Of a stretch of 15,302 bases of DNA, positions 7,421 to 15,206 are shown one piece after another; the first letter of the stretch is position 1, and each line of letters starts with the position of its first letter. The notes below the pieces were generated by a model, which had not been told where the DNA came from, did no database searches, and saw only the letters and a list, made by a program, of their open reading frames with translations. The stretch comes from JAJTCH01 sp040386195. Lineage in GTDB: Bacteria > Pseudomonadota > Alphaproteobacteria > Rickettsiales > UBA1997. The stretch is taken from positions 1 to 15,302 of the forward strand of contig JAZKFV010000031.1 in assembly GCA_040386195.1 (NCBI GenBank), given 5' to 3'. A program made the position numbers and the translations under genes.

Positions 7421-7843
7421 TTAGTTAAGATTAGAAAAATAAATTAGCCAAAAATAATAAATAAATTTGCTCAAGAAAATTATGGTTAGAAATTTTCTGA
7501 AGCTAGTATTCAAAAAGCCCGCCAGCAGCGACAAAGGATTTCCAAGAATTTTGAGTGGCGAAAAAATCAAAAGCCAAACTAAATATTTATTCCATTTTAA
7601 CTCAGCATTTTGCATTTCTGCCGCTTTGTTTTTTAGTGCTTTGCTTTGTTTTAAGATTTGTAATTTTTTGCCGATAAACCAATTAATCAAAGAGCCTAGA
7701 ACGCTGGCGCAAAGAACGATGAGAAAAATTAAATGTTGATTATATTTTTTGAAAATCAGCATTGCGTAAATTGCCACTTCGCTTCTGATTGGCAGAATCA
7801 AAGCCGCAATTAAGCTGTCAAAAAATAAGAAAACATAGTTCAT
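7421..7843 (-). CDS. YqaA family (DedA/VTT-like) small membrane protein
   Basis: The 140-residue protein has about four hydrophobic stretches, near residues 3-28, 37-57, 88-110 and 115-136, with a basic loop between (KKLQILKQSKALKNK). The segment AALILPIRSEVAIYAML (13-29) resembles the SATLLPGNSEVVLVAML region of E. coli YqaA, as I recall it, and the later VLGSLINWFIGKK fits the same family. YqaA proteins belong to the DedA/SNARE-associated superfamily of inner-membrane proteins; a lipid or transport role is suspected but not proven for YqaA. The gene lies between efp (74-bp gap) and mutS (5-bp gap), so it is probably co-transcribed with mutS, a link without obvious functional logic. Confidence 0.8.
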   Translation of the reverse strand: MNYVFLFFDSLIAALILPIRSEVAIYAMLIFKKYNQHLIFLIVLCASVLGSLINWFIGKKLQILKQSKALKNKAAEMQNAELKWNKYLVWLLIFSPLKILGNPLSLLAGFLNTSFRKFLTIIFLSKFIYYFWLIYFSNLN

Positions 7844-7917
7844 AGATTAATTATCAATGTTTAATGTTTAATTATTAATGATTCGATAATTAATCATTAA
7901 CCATTAATAACTAATCA
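7844..7917. repeat. AT-rich intergenic repeats with 9-bp hairpin
   Basis: This gap between efp and the yqaA-like gene is almost pure A/T. TTAATGATT (7875-7883) pairs with AATCATTAA (7892-7900) around an 8-nt loop. TAATCATTA recurs at 7891-7899 and 7912-7920. The 12-mer ATTAACCATTAA at 7896-7907 also occurs on the minus strand at 3370-3381 just before nrdR. It is too AT-rich and lacks a T-run needed for a convincing terminator, and no promoter stands out. Confidence 0.5.
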
Positions 7918-8484
7918 TTATTTTTTTGCTCTTTCCACATAAGTTGCATCTTCAGTTCTAACGATAATTTTATCGCCGGATTCGATGAAAGATGGAACCA
8001 TAACGCGAACGCCATTTTCTAGAATGGCTGGTTTATAAGAAGAGCTGGCGGTTTGGTTTTTAACTACCGCATCGGCGCTGGTTATTTCTAGAATTACAGT
8101 TTCAGGCAAAGAAACGGTGATTGGTTTGTCATTGCAAAATTCAACATTCACTTCCATTTCATCTTGCAAAAACGGCAAAGCATCGCCGAGTAATTCTTTG
8201 TTGAAATTTAATTGCTCAAAATTGCCCATATCCATAACCACTAAATCATCGCCATCCATATATTGATATTGGAATTTTTTATGTTCCAAATGGGCTTTTT
8301 CAATATCTTCCGAAGATGAAAAACGCACATTGGTTTTGGTGCCGTTGGTGATGTGTTTTAATTCAGCTTGAATATAAGCGCCGCCTTTTCCGGGTTTAAC
8401 ATGTTCTCTTTTGAGTAAAACCCACAGACCATTTTGATATTCAATTACATTTCCGACGCGAAGGGAGTTGGCGTTAATTCTCAT
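7918..8484 (-). CDS. efp: Elongation factor P
   Basis: EF-P binds the ribosome between the P and E sites and relieves stalling at polyproline stretches. Taking the start at ATG 8482-8484 gives 188 residues beginning MRINANSLRVGNVIEY, the normal family N-terminus. An in-frame ATG 36 nt upstream (8518-8520) would add MPESILILNVKN, which has no family counterpart and lies in a hairpin loop, so I reject it. Domain I (1-65) carries KPGKGGA with Lys33 at the tip, the site that is lysylated in species with EpmA/EpmB. The two OB domains follow, with ASSSYKPAILENGVRVMVPSFIESGDKI in the last. Neither start has a Shine-Dalgarno sequence. The gene follows pntB on the same strand after hairpins that may separate the transcripts. 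Confidence 0.96.
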   Translation of the reverse strand: MRINANSLRVGNVIEYQNGLWVLLKREHVKPGKGGAYIQAELKHITNGTKTNVRFSSSEDIEKAHLEHKKFQYQYMDGDDLVVMDMGNFEQLNFNKELLGDALPFLQDEMEVNVEFCNDKPITVSLPETVILEITSADAVVKNQTASSSYKPAILENGVRVMVPSFIESGDKIIVRTEDATYVERAKK

Positions 8485-8505
8485 ATTTTTTACATTTAAA
8501 ATTAA

Positions 8506-8536
8506 AATACTCTCAGGCATCTTGTCTGAGAGTATT
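8506..8536 (-). terminator. 11-bp hairpin in pntB-efp gap, possible terminator or leader element
   Basis: AATACTCTCAG (8506-8516) is the exact reverse complement of 8526-8536, with a 9-nt loop. Transcribed on the minus strand, the stem is followed by TTTTAATTTT, a broken T-run, so it may act as a weak intrinsic terminator after pntB or as a leader structure for efp. The loop contains an ATG in frame with efp. Confidence 0.55.
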
Positions 8537-8573
8537 GGGGATCCCTACAAAGTGGGGCGGGGCCGATGCCCCG
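8537..8573. repeat. GC-rich hairpin element between pntB and efp
   Basis: This short block is strikingly GC-rich for the window. CGGGGC (8558-8563) pairs with GCCCCG (8568-8573) around CGAT, a second GGGGC at 8554-8558 can compete for the same partner, and GGGATCCC (8538-8545) is a perfect palindrome. No T-run follows on either strand. It looks like a REP-type or miniature mobile repeat rather than a normal terminator. Confidence 0.5.
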
Positions 8574-8584
8574 TAAAAATAAAA

Positions 8585-9973
8585 TTAAGCGAGTTCTTTG
8601 ACAATTGCTTCGCTAACTTTTTTAGCATCGCCAAAAACCATCATAGTATTGGGTCTGAAGAAAAGTTCATTTTCAACGCCGGCATAGCCGCTTGCCATTG
8701 AGCGTTTGACGAAGACAACGGTTGCGGCGCTGGCAACATCTAAAATTGGCATACCATAAATTGGGCTGGTTTTGTCAGTTTTGGCGGCGGGGTTGGTGGT
8801 GTCGTTGGCGCCGATCACATAAACCACATCGGTGTTTTTGAAATCGCTATTGATTTCTTCTAATTCCAAAACTTTTTCATAATCAACGCCGGCTTCAGCT
8901 AAAAGCACATTCATATGTCCAGGCATTCTGCCAGCAACTGGGTGAATGGCGTAGCGCACATTAACGCCTTGATGTTCTAACAAATGCGCCATTTCCGCAA
9001 CAGCATGCTGCGCGCCAGCAACTGCCATTCCATAACCAGGAACGATAATTACTGAAGAAGAATTTTTCATCAAAAACGCCACATCTTCGGCGCTGCCTTG
9101 GCGAATTGGTTTTTGTTCCTCGGCTTCTTTATTCTCTGCGCCAATTGCTTTATCGGCAAAGCTGCCAAAAATAACATTGAAGATTGAGCGATTCATTGCT
9201 TTGCACATAATGTAGCTCAAAATCGCGCCGCTAGCGCCAACTAAAGCGCCGGTGATAATTAGCAAGGCGTTTCCCAAAGTAAAGCCAACGCCGCTCGCCG
9301 CCCAACCTGAATAAGAGTTGAGCATTGAAACCACGACCGGCATATCGGCGCCACCAATTGGCGCGATCAAAAACACGCCCAGTGCAAAAGCGGCAAGGGT
9401 TAAAATTATGAATAAAAATTTTGATCCGGAGATGAAAAAGAGCAGTAGAAAAAACAAAATTACGCTGCCCAAAATAATGCCGGATCTTTTTTGATTTTTG
9501 ATTTTAAAGCCAGCTGGAAAGCTGCCATTTAATTTCAGAAAGGCAACAATTGAACCAGAAAATGTGATGGCGCCAATTATCATTCCAAGCCCAAGCTCAA
9601 TTAGGCTCGAAGTTTTAATTTGATTATCTTCAAAAATTCCAAATGAGCTGGGCATCCAAAGCGCAGCTGAGGCAATTAGAACTGCCGCCAAACCAACCAA
9701 TGAGTGAAAGCCGGCAACTAATTGCGGCATTGCGGTCATTTTCACTTTTAAAGCGATGAAGCTGCCGACTGATCCGCCAATTATAATTGCTAATAAAATT
9801 AATAATTTATGCTCAACCATTGGCAAAGATAATGTAGTCAAAATTGCCAAAACCATTCCGGCGACAGCAAATAAATTGCCATTTCTGGCAGTTTTTGGCG
9901 ATGCCAAACCGTAGATTGCTAAAATGAAAAGCACGGAAGAAGCTAAATAAGAAAGGGCGGCGAAGGTTGACAT
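8585..9973 (-). CDS. pntB: NAD(P) transhydrogenase subunit beta
   Basis: PntB is the membrane and NADP(H)-binding subunit of proton-translocating transhydrogenase, which uses the proton gradient to reduce NADP+ with NADH. The 462-residue length is normal. About nine hydrophobic segments occupy residues 5-265, including AGFHSLVGLAA at 87-97, whose His90 matches the proton-path histidine of the family. The NADP domain (about 285-462) has VPGYGMAVAGAQHAVAEM at 311-328, HPVAGRMPGHMNVLLAEAGV, VIGANDTTNPAA and the C-terminal MMVFGDAKKV. The usual upstream partner pntA is missing: ispA lies 59 bp upstream instead. The enzyme needs subunit alpha, so that gene must be elsewhere if the system works. 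Confidence 0.97.
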   Translation of the reverse strand: MSTFAALSYLASSVLFILAIYGLASPKTARNGNLFAVAGMVLAILTTLSLPMVEHKLLILLAIIIGGSVGSFIALKVKMTAMPQLVAGFHSLVGLAAVLIASAALWMPSSFGIFEDNQIKTSSLIELGLGMIIGAITFSGSIVAFLKLNGSFPAGFKIKNQKRSGIILGSVILFFLLLFFISGSKFLFIILTLAAFALGVFLIAPIGGADMPVVVSMLNSYSGWAASGVGFTLGNALLIITGALVGASGAILSYIMCKAMNRSIFNVIFGSFADKAIGAENKEAEEQKPIRQGSAEDVAFLMKNSSSVIIVPGYGMAVAGAQHAVAEMAHLLEHQGVNVRYAIHPVAGRMPGHMNVLLAEAGVDYEKVLELEEINSDFKNTDVVYVIGANDTTNPAAKTDKTSPIYGMPILDVASAATVVFVKRSMASGYAGVENELFFRPNTMMVFGDAKKVSEAIVKELA

Positions 9974-10032
9974 ATTTATTTCAAAATTGATTGGCGAGCA
10001 GGCGCGAAATAATGGCAGGAAATTTTAAAGAT
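9974..10032 (-). other. Gap between ispA and pntB, nothing resolved
   Basis: The 59-bp spacer has no clear hairpin, promoter or Shine-Dalgarno sequence before the pntB ATG. Read-through from hslU-ispA into pntB is possible. Confidence 0.3.
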
Positions 10033-10890
10033 TCAACTCTTGCGTTCGACGATAAAAATTGCCAAATCGCGGAGCAAATTTGCTTCTGCATCAAAAATTT
10101 CTAAATCAGCAATTGCTTGTTTTTTTAGTGAATCTAATTTTTCTAAAGCAGCTTTCTGACCAATCAAATTAACGATGCTGGCTGGGTCAGGTTTGTTTTT
10201 ATGTTCTTCAAAATCCAGAAGATCATCTTTGATTTGGAATGCCAGCCCAATATTGGTTGCGTAATTTAGAAGGGCAGTTTTTTTATTTTCATCAGCACCG
10301 CCTAGAATTGCGCCAGCTTCAACTGCGGCGATTAACATTTTGCCGGTTTTTAAATGGTGAAGTTTAAAAATTTGCTCGGGGCTAAGTGTTTTATTTTGCG
10401 CTTCCAAATCGAGCATTTGCCCGCCAGCCATGCCTTCAAAGCCAATTGCTCGCGCAATGTTGTTGATTAATTGGCATTTAATGTCGCTAGAAATTTTGAG
10501 TTTTTGGTCGGATAGAATTTCAAAAGCAAAAGTTAATAATGAATCGCCAGCCAGAATTGCTGTGGCTTCGTCAAATTTTTTATGACAGCTTGGCTCGCCA
10601 CGACGAAAATCATCATCATCCATTGCCGGCAAATCATCGTGAATTAGAGAATAAATATGGATAAATTCTAAAACCGCCGCAACGTCTAAGGCGGCGTCCA
10701 TATTAGCGCCAAAGATATTGGCGGTGGTTAAAGTTAAAAACGGACGAATTCTTTTGCCTTTAGTCAGCGCGCTATAATTCATTGCCAAAGCTAATTTGGA
10801 ATCAGAGAATTTTTGCGGATTCGGCAATAATTCCAGCATTCTTTTTTCTACTAAATTTGCGGCTTTGGAAAGCTCGGGCGCTAATTGCAT
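10033..10890 (-). CDS. ispA: Polyprenyl synthetase, probable farnesyl diphosphate synthase
   Basis: The enzyme condenses isopentenyl diphosphate with allylic diphosphates, giving the C15 (possibly C20) precursor of undecaprenyl phosphate and quinones. The 285-residue protein has the first Asp-rich motif HDDLPAMDDDDFRRGEP at 84-100, the second one in FQIKDDLLDFEE at 218-229, GKRIRP at 45-50, and GGQMLDLE at 156-163 with the HHLKTGKML segment behind it. The two extra residues in the first motif (DDxxxxD) are typical of bacterial FPP synthases. Chain length cannot be fixed from sequence alone. It starts 3 nt after the hslU stop, so the two are probably co-transcribed; the common xseB and dxs neighbours are absent. 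Confidence 0.92.
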   Translation of the reverse strand: MQLAPELSKAANLVEKRMLELLPNPQKFSDSKLALAMNYSALTKGKRIRPFLTLTTANIFGANMDAALDVAAVLEFIHIYSLIHDDLPAMDDDDFRRGEPSCHKKFDEATAILAGDSLLTFAFEILSDQKLKISSDIKCQLINNIARAIGFEGMAGGQMLDLEAQNKTLSPEQIFKLHHLKTGKMLIAAVEAGAILGGADENKKTALLNYATNIGLAFQIKDDLLDFEEHKNKPDPASIVNLIGQKAALEKLDSLKKQAIADLEIFDAEANLLRDLAIFIVERKS

Positions 10891-10893
10891 AGA

Positions 10894-12231
10894 TTATAAA
10901 ATAAATTTCGACAAATCGGTTTTGCCGTTCACCAAATCGCCTAAATGATCATCGACATATTTTTTATCGATCAGAATTTTGCTGCTTTTTTTGGTATCGC
11001 CAGCTGAGAAACTAATTTCTTCTAAGATTTTTTCTAGCAAAGTATAAAGCCGCCGTGCGCCAATGTTTTCAACTTCGCCATTCACTTTATAAGCAATTTT
11101 AGCAATCTCATCAATTCCTTCATCGCTGAAATCTAATTTAACATTATCAACCGCCATTAATGCGATATATTGTTTGATCAAGCTTGATTCTGGCTCTTTT
11201 AAAATGCGCACCAAATCAGCTTCGGTTAATGGTTTTAATTGGACGCGAATTGGAAAGCGACCTTGTAATTCCGGCAATAAATCCGAAGGTTTGCAAATGT
11301 GAAAAGCGCCCGAAGCGATGAATAAAATGTGATCGGTTTTGATTATGCCGTATTTGGTGTTGACTGCTGTGCCTTCAACTAATGGAAGTAAATCGCGCTG
11401 CACGCCTTCGCGGGAAACATCGCCGCCGCGGCTGACGCTGTTTTTGGCGCAGATTTTGTCAATCTCATCAATGAAAACAATTCCATCTTCTTCAACATTT
11501 TTTACTGCAGTTTGTACAATTTGTTCTTCATCCAGCAAATTGGCGCTTTCTTCTTCGATAGTGGTTTTTAGGGCTTTGGCGACAGTCATTTTCACTTTTT
11601 TAGTTTTATCGCCACCAATGGCTTTGCCAATCATTTCACCAATATTAATCATTCCCACCATGGCGCCGGGCAAATCTAAAGTTGAGCTAAATGAAGGACT
11701 GGAAGAATTTTCAGAAACTTCAATCTCAATTTCGCGATCGTCTAATTGACCACTTAAAAGCATTTGAGAAAATCTTTCTCTAGTCTCTTCAGAAGCTTCG
11801 GCGCCAACTAAAGCTAATAAAACTCGAGCGCGGGCTTTTTCTTCTGCTTCGGCGGCGATTTTCTTTTTCATTTCGGCGCGGGTCATTTTCACCGCTACTT
11901 CAATTAAATCGCGAATGATTGATTCAACATCGCGACCAACATAACCAACTTCGGTAAATTTTGTTGCTTCAACTTTGATAAAAGGTGCGCCAACTAATTT
12001 AGCGAGTCTACGCGCAATTTCAGTTTTACCCACGCCAGTTGGTCCAATGCTCAAAATATTTTTCGGCACAATTTCTTCGCGCATTGGGCTGGTCACCAGC
12101 TTGCGGCGATAACGATTTCTAAGTGCAATTGCCACTGCTTTTTTGGCGTCGTCTTGACCAACGATATATTTATTTAATTCGGCAACAATTTGTTTGGGAG
12201 TGAGAGAAAAAGTTTCGATTGGTTTGAGCAT
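10894..12231 (-). CDS. hslU: HslU (ClpY) ATPase subunit of the HslVU protease
   Basis: HslU is an AAA+ unfoldase that feeds substrates into the HslV peptidase in the cytoplasm. The 445-residue protein has Walker A GPTGVGKT at 63-70, the pore loop GYVGR at 96-100, an intermediate domain with charged helices (about 115-240), Walker B IVFIDEID at 251-258, LLPELQGRFPIRV in the sensor region, and the C-terminal DLSKFIL that inserts into HslV. All key residues look intact. In most proteobacteria hslV lies directly upstream; here the upstream neighbour is the divergent gene secA, so hslV is not adjacent. A promoter candidate is seen at 12270-12298. No Shine-Dalgarno sequence is visible. Confidence 0.97.
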   Translation of the reverse strand: MLKPIETFSLTPKQIVAELNKYIVGQDDAKKAVAIALRNRYRRKLVTSPMREEIVPKNILSIGPTGVGKTEIARRLAKLVGAPFIKVEATKFTEVGYVGRDVESIIRDLIEVAVKMTRAEMKKKIAAEAEEKARARVLLALVGAEASEETRERFSQMLLSGQLDDREIEIEVSENSSSPSFSSTLDLPGAMVGMINIGEMIGKAIGGDKTKKVKMTVAKALKTTIEEESANLLDEEQIVQTAVKNVEEDGIVFIDEIDKICAKNSVSRGGDVSREGVQRDLLPLVEGTAVNTKYGIIKTDHILFIASGAFHICKPSDLLPELQGRFPIRVQLKPLTEADLVRILKEPESSLIKQYIALMAVDNVKLDFSDEGIDEIAKIAYKVNGEVENIGARRLYTLLEKILEEISFSAGDTKKSSKILIDKKYVDDHLGDLVNGKTDLSKFIL

Positions 12232-12269
12232 TGATTGATTTTATTTGTGAGTTGGGGCGAAAGCGGCGA

Positions 12270-12298
12270 ATTTTAGGAAGGGTTGGCGCAAAAGACAA
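12270..12298 (-). promoter_or_regulatory. Sigma70-type promoter candidate for hslU
   Basis: Read on the minus strand, TTGTCT (12298-12293) and TAAAAT (12275-12270) are separated by exactly 17 bp and lie 39 bp upstream of the hslU ATG. They match the -35 consensus at four of six and the -10 consensus at five of six positions. The -10 box overlaps one arm of a spaced 10-bp inverted repeat. Confidence 0.6.
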
Positions 12299-12356
12299 GG
12301 TTAAATTATTAATGATTTTTTAATCCGCACCTTTTATCATGCTCAGCTTCCTAAAA
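12271..12356. promoter_or_regulatory. Spaced 10-bp inverted repeat in hslU-secA divergent region
   Basis: TTTTAGGAAG (12271-12280) and its exact complement CTTCCTAAAA (12347-12356) face each other 66 bp apart. One arm covers the hslU -10 candidate and the other sits 22 bp before the secA ATG. It may be a two-site operator or chance. For secA only a weak promoter candidate is visible (TTGGCG at 12283 and TATTAA at 12307, spacer 18). Confidence 0.35.
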
Positions 12357-12378
12357 ATCAACCTAATCCTTAAAAACA

Positions 12379-15108
12379 ATGTTTGGCTTTATTGCAAAAA
12401 AAATCTTCGGCTCAGTTAATGATCGGGTTATCAAATCTTTGGCGGGAAATGTTGAAAAAATTAATGCTTTTGAGCCAGCAATTTCAAGCCTTTCTGATCA
12501 AGAATTACAAGCTAAAACTGCTGAATTTAAAAACCGCTTGAAAAATGGTGAAACGCTGGATCAAATTTTGTGCGAAGCATTCGCCGTTGTTAGAGAAGCT
12601 TCCAAACGGGTTTTGGGTATGAGACATTTTGATGTGCAATTGATTGGTGGAATGATTTTGCATTCTGGAAAAATTTCTGAGATGAGAACTGGTGAGGGTA
12701 AAACTTTGGTGGCAACTTTGCCGTGCTATTTAAATGCGCTAACTGAAAAAGGTGTTCATGTGGTTACCACCAACGATTATTTGGCAAAACGAGATTCGGC
12801 TTGGATGGGGAAAATTCATGAATTTTTAGGATTGTCGGTTGGTTGCGTGATTAATGATTTAAACGATGAGCAAAGAAAAGCTGCTTATAATTGCGATATA
12901 ACTTACGCCACAAATAACGAGTTGGGGTTTGATTATCTGCGTGATAATATGAAATTTGCTATTGAAGATATGGCGCAAAGAAATCATCATTTTGCGATTG
13001 TTGACGAAGTCGATTCTATTCTAGTTGATGAAGCGCGCACCCCGCTAATTATATCTGGGCCAACTGATGATAATTCCAAACTCTATGAAGATATTAATCG
13101 CTTGATTCCGCTTTTAAAAGAAAGCGATTTTCAAGTTGAAGAAAAAGAGCGTAATGTTTTTTTGACCGAAGATGGTATTGAAACAATTGAAAAACTTCTC
13201 AAGCAAAACCGCTTAATCAAAGAGGATTCCGGCATTTACGACATTCACAATATTTCTTTAGTGCATCACATCAACCAAGCGCTCAAAGCCCACAAGCTTT
13301 TCAAAGATGAAATTGATTACATCGTTAAAGATAATTCGGTAATTATCATCGACGAATTTACGGGCAGAATGCAAGAAGGCAGAAGGTTTTCTGATGGCTT
13401 GCATCAAGCTTTGGAAGCTAAAGAAAAAGTGCGGGTGAGAAATGAAAATCAAACTTTGGCGTCAATTACTTTCCAAAATTATTTCCGCCTTTATAAAAAA
13501 CTCGCTGGAATGACTGGAACGGCGAGCACCGAAGCAGTTGAGTTTGAAGAGATTTATGGTTTGAAAGTTGTTGAAATTCCAACTAATCGCGGCATTTCTA
13601 GAATTGATGAAGATGACGCAATTTATAAAAACGAAGTTGAGAAATATAAAGCGATTGTAAAGGTGATCGAAGATTGCCATAAGCGCCAGCAGCCAATGCT
13701 GGTGGGCACAATCAGCATTGAAAAATCCGAGCATTTATCCAAACTTTTAACCGCGCACAAAATTCCTCACAAAGTTTTAAACGCCAAATATCACGAAAAA
13801 GAAGCGCATATAATTTCTGGCGCCGGCATTCCCGGCTCAATCACCATTGCCACTAATATGGCTGGGCGCGGAACTGATATTATGCTCGGTGGAAATCCGG
13901 AAATGTTGATTGAAGAAGCGCGTTTGGAAATTGTCGATGAAAATATTTTGAATGAAAAAATTGCTGAGATTAAAAAGAAAATTGAAGCCGATAAAAAAAT
14001 CGCTATCGATGCTGGCGGGCTTTATGTTTTGGGCACTGAGCGCCATGAAAGCCGTCGTATTGATAATCAATTGCGTGGTCGTTCTGGTCGTCAAGGTGAT
14101 CCGGGAAAATCCAAATTTTTCATCTCGCTTGAAGACGATTTGATGCGCATTTTTGGTTCAGAAAAATTGCAAGCAATGCTTTCTAGGCTTGGCTTAAAAG
14201 ATGATGAGGCAATTTTCCATCCATGGATAACCAAAACTTTGGCCAGAGCGCAGCATAAGGTTGAAATGCGTAATTATGAGATTCGCAAAAACCTGATCAA
14301 ATATGACGATGTGGTTAATCAACAACGCAAAGCGATTTTTGAAAAGCGCACGAAATTGATTACCGCTGATGATGTTTCTCAAGAGATTGACCAAATTCGT
14401 GAAGATATTAATGAAGATATTGTTGGCAAACAAATTGCCAAAAATGCTTATCCGGAAGAATGGGGCTGCGAGGCAATTGAAAACGAGTTGCAGAGAATTT
14501 ATGGTATTAAATTAGATGTAAAATCTTTAGCTGAAAAAGAAGGAATTTCGGACATTGAAATTTTGCAAACGGTGCAAGATGAAACCAAAAAACTTTTTGA
14601 TCATCGCCGCCAAATTTATGGCGATATTGAATTGCAATTGCAAAAACAATTATTCTTAGCAACTTTGGATGAAGAATGGAAAGATCATCTGTGCTCACTA
14701 GACAAACTGCGCCACAGCATCAACCTGCGCGCCTACGCCCAAAAGGATCCGCTCATTGAATATAAAAGAGAAGCTTATAATTTGTTTGAAGAGATGATGT
14801 TGCAAATTGAAGAAAAAACTTTGAGTCGCAATGCTCATTCGCAGTTGAAAATGGATGCTGAAAAACAAGCTGAAATTGACATTCTCAAACAAATTGCCGC
14901 CAAACAAAAAATGTTCGCCAGCCGAGTTGATCCAAACGCACCAAGCTTTGAAGAAGCGCCAGCTCAAATCCAAATCCAAAGCCCAATCAAAACCAACATT
15001 CCAGCCAGCAGCCGCAATCCAAATGATCCTTCAAGTTGGGGAAATGTTGGTAGAAATGAGGCCTGTCCTTGCGGAAGTGGGAAGAAATTTAAGCAATGTC
15101 ACGGGTAA
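12379..15108 (+). CDS. secA: Protein translocase ATPase SecA
   Basis: SecA is the motor that drives unfolded preproteins through SecYEG at the inner membrane. The 909-residue protein is complete. It has Walker A MRTGEGKTLVA at 102-112, TNDYLAKRD at 131-139, Walker B IVDEVDSILVDEARTP at 207-222, the GTIS and TNMAGRGTDI motifs of the second motor domain, GRSGRQGDPG before the scaffold helix, and a C-terminal zinc site with Cys896, Cys898, Cys907 and His908 (ACPCGSGKKFKQCHG). That zinc tail binds SecB and phospholipids in relatives, which suggests SecB-dependent export. A low-complexity linker rich in Pro, Gln, Ser and Asn (about 855-890) precedes it. The gene is monocistronic as far as visible and is followed by a long hairpin. 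No Shine-Dalgarno sequence precedes the ATG. Confidence 0.99.
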   Translation: MFGFIAKKIFGSVNDRVIKSLAGNVEKINAFEPAISSLSDQELQAKTAEFKNRLKNGETLDQILCEAFAVVREASKRVLGMRHFDVQLIGGMILHSGKISEMRTGEGKTLVATLPCYLNALTEKGVHVVTTNDYLAKRDSAWMGKIHEFLGLSVGCVINDLNDEQRKAAYNCDITYATNNELGFDYLRDNMKFAIEDMAQRNHHFAIVDEVDSILVDEARTPLIISGPTDDNSKLYEDINRLIPLLKESDFQVEEKERNVFLTEDGIETIEKLLKQNRLIKEDSGIYDIHNISLVHHINQALKAHKLFKDEIDYIVKDNSVIIIDEFTGRMQEGRRFSDGLHQALEAKEKVRVRNENQTLASITFQNYFRLYKKLAGMTGTASTEAVEFEEIYGLKVVEIPTNRGISRIDEDDAIYKNEVEKYKAIVKVIEDCHKRQQPMLVGTISIEKSEHLSKLLTAHKIPHKVLNAKYHEKEAHIISGAGIPGSITIATNMAGRGTDIMLGGNPEMLIEEARLEIVDENILNEKIAEIKKKIEADKKIAIDAGGLYVLGTERHESRRIDNQLRGRSGRQGDPGKSKFFISLEDDLMRIFGSEKLQAMLSRLGLKDDEAIFHPWITKTLARAQHKVEMRNYEIRKNLIKYDDVVNQQRKAIFEKRTKLITADDVSQEIDQIREDINEDIVGKQIAKNAYPEEWGCEAIENELQRIYGIKLDVKSLAEKEGISDIEILQTVQDETKKLFDHRRQIYGDIELQLQKQLFLATLDEEWKDHLCSLDKLRHSINLRAYAQKDPLIEYKREAYNLFEEMMLQIEEKTLSRNAHSQLKMDAEKQAEIDILKQIAAKQKMFASRVDPNAPSFEEAPAQIQIQSPIKTNIPASSRNPNDPSSWGNVGRNEACPCGSGKKFKQCHG

Positions 15109-15127
15109 AAAATGACATTAAATTATT

Positions 15128-15203
15128 GAGTTATACAAAGTTTATATAGATATACTTAAAACTCTGTATATCTATATAAACTTTGTATAACTCCGCTTTT
15201 TTT
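15128..15203 (+). terminator. Perfect 28-bp inverted repeat after secA with T7 tract
   Basis: Positions 15128-15155 are exactly complementary to 15166-15193 around a 10-nt loop. Only six of the 28 pairs are G:C. Three bases after the stem comes a run of seven T (15197-15203), so it could serve as the secA terminator. The perfect, very long and AT-rich stem is unlike an ordinary terminator and may instead be a palindromic mobile repeat or an RNase III substrate. Confidence 0.7.
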
Positions 15204-15206
15204 AAA

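Noticed and set aside
7467..7739. 90-codon open frame on the plus strand
   Set aside because: It is antisense to the yqaA-like gene and shows no recognisable domain.
8485..8520. Longer EF-P start at ATG 8518-8520
   Set aside because: The extra 12 residues have no family counterpart, while ATG 8482-8484 gives the standard N-terminus.
11339..11749. 136-codon open frame on the plus strand
   Set aside because: It is antisense to the conserved hslU, is rich in Ser, Ile and Pro without any family motif, and is explained as a shadow of the real gene.
12232..12378. Small RNA or tRNA in the hslU-secA gap
   Set aside because: I see no cloverleaf, strong local hairpin with T-run, or conserved RNA motif; the gap is explained by two promoters.
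14855..15115. 86-codon open frame on the plus strand at the secA end
   Set aside because: It is out of frame inside secA, whose own frame carries the conserved zinc motif.
15128..15193. NrdR box in the TATATAGATATAC arms
   Set aside because: It does not match the NrdR box well and lies after secA, not before a ribonucleotide reductase gene.
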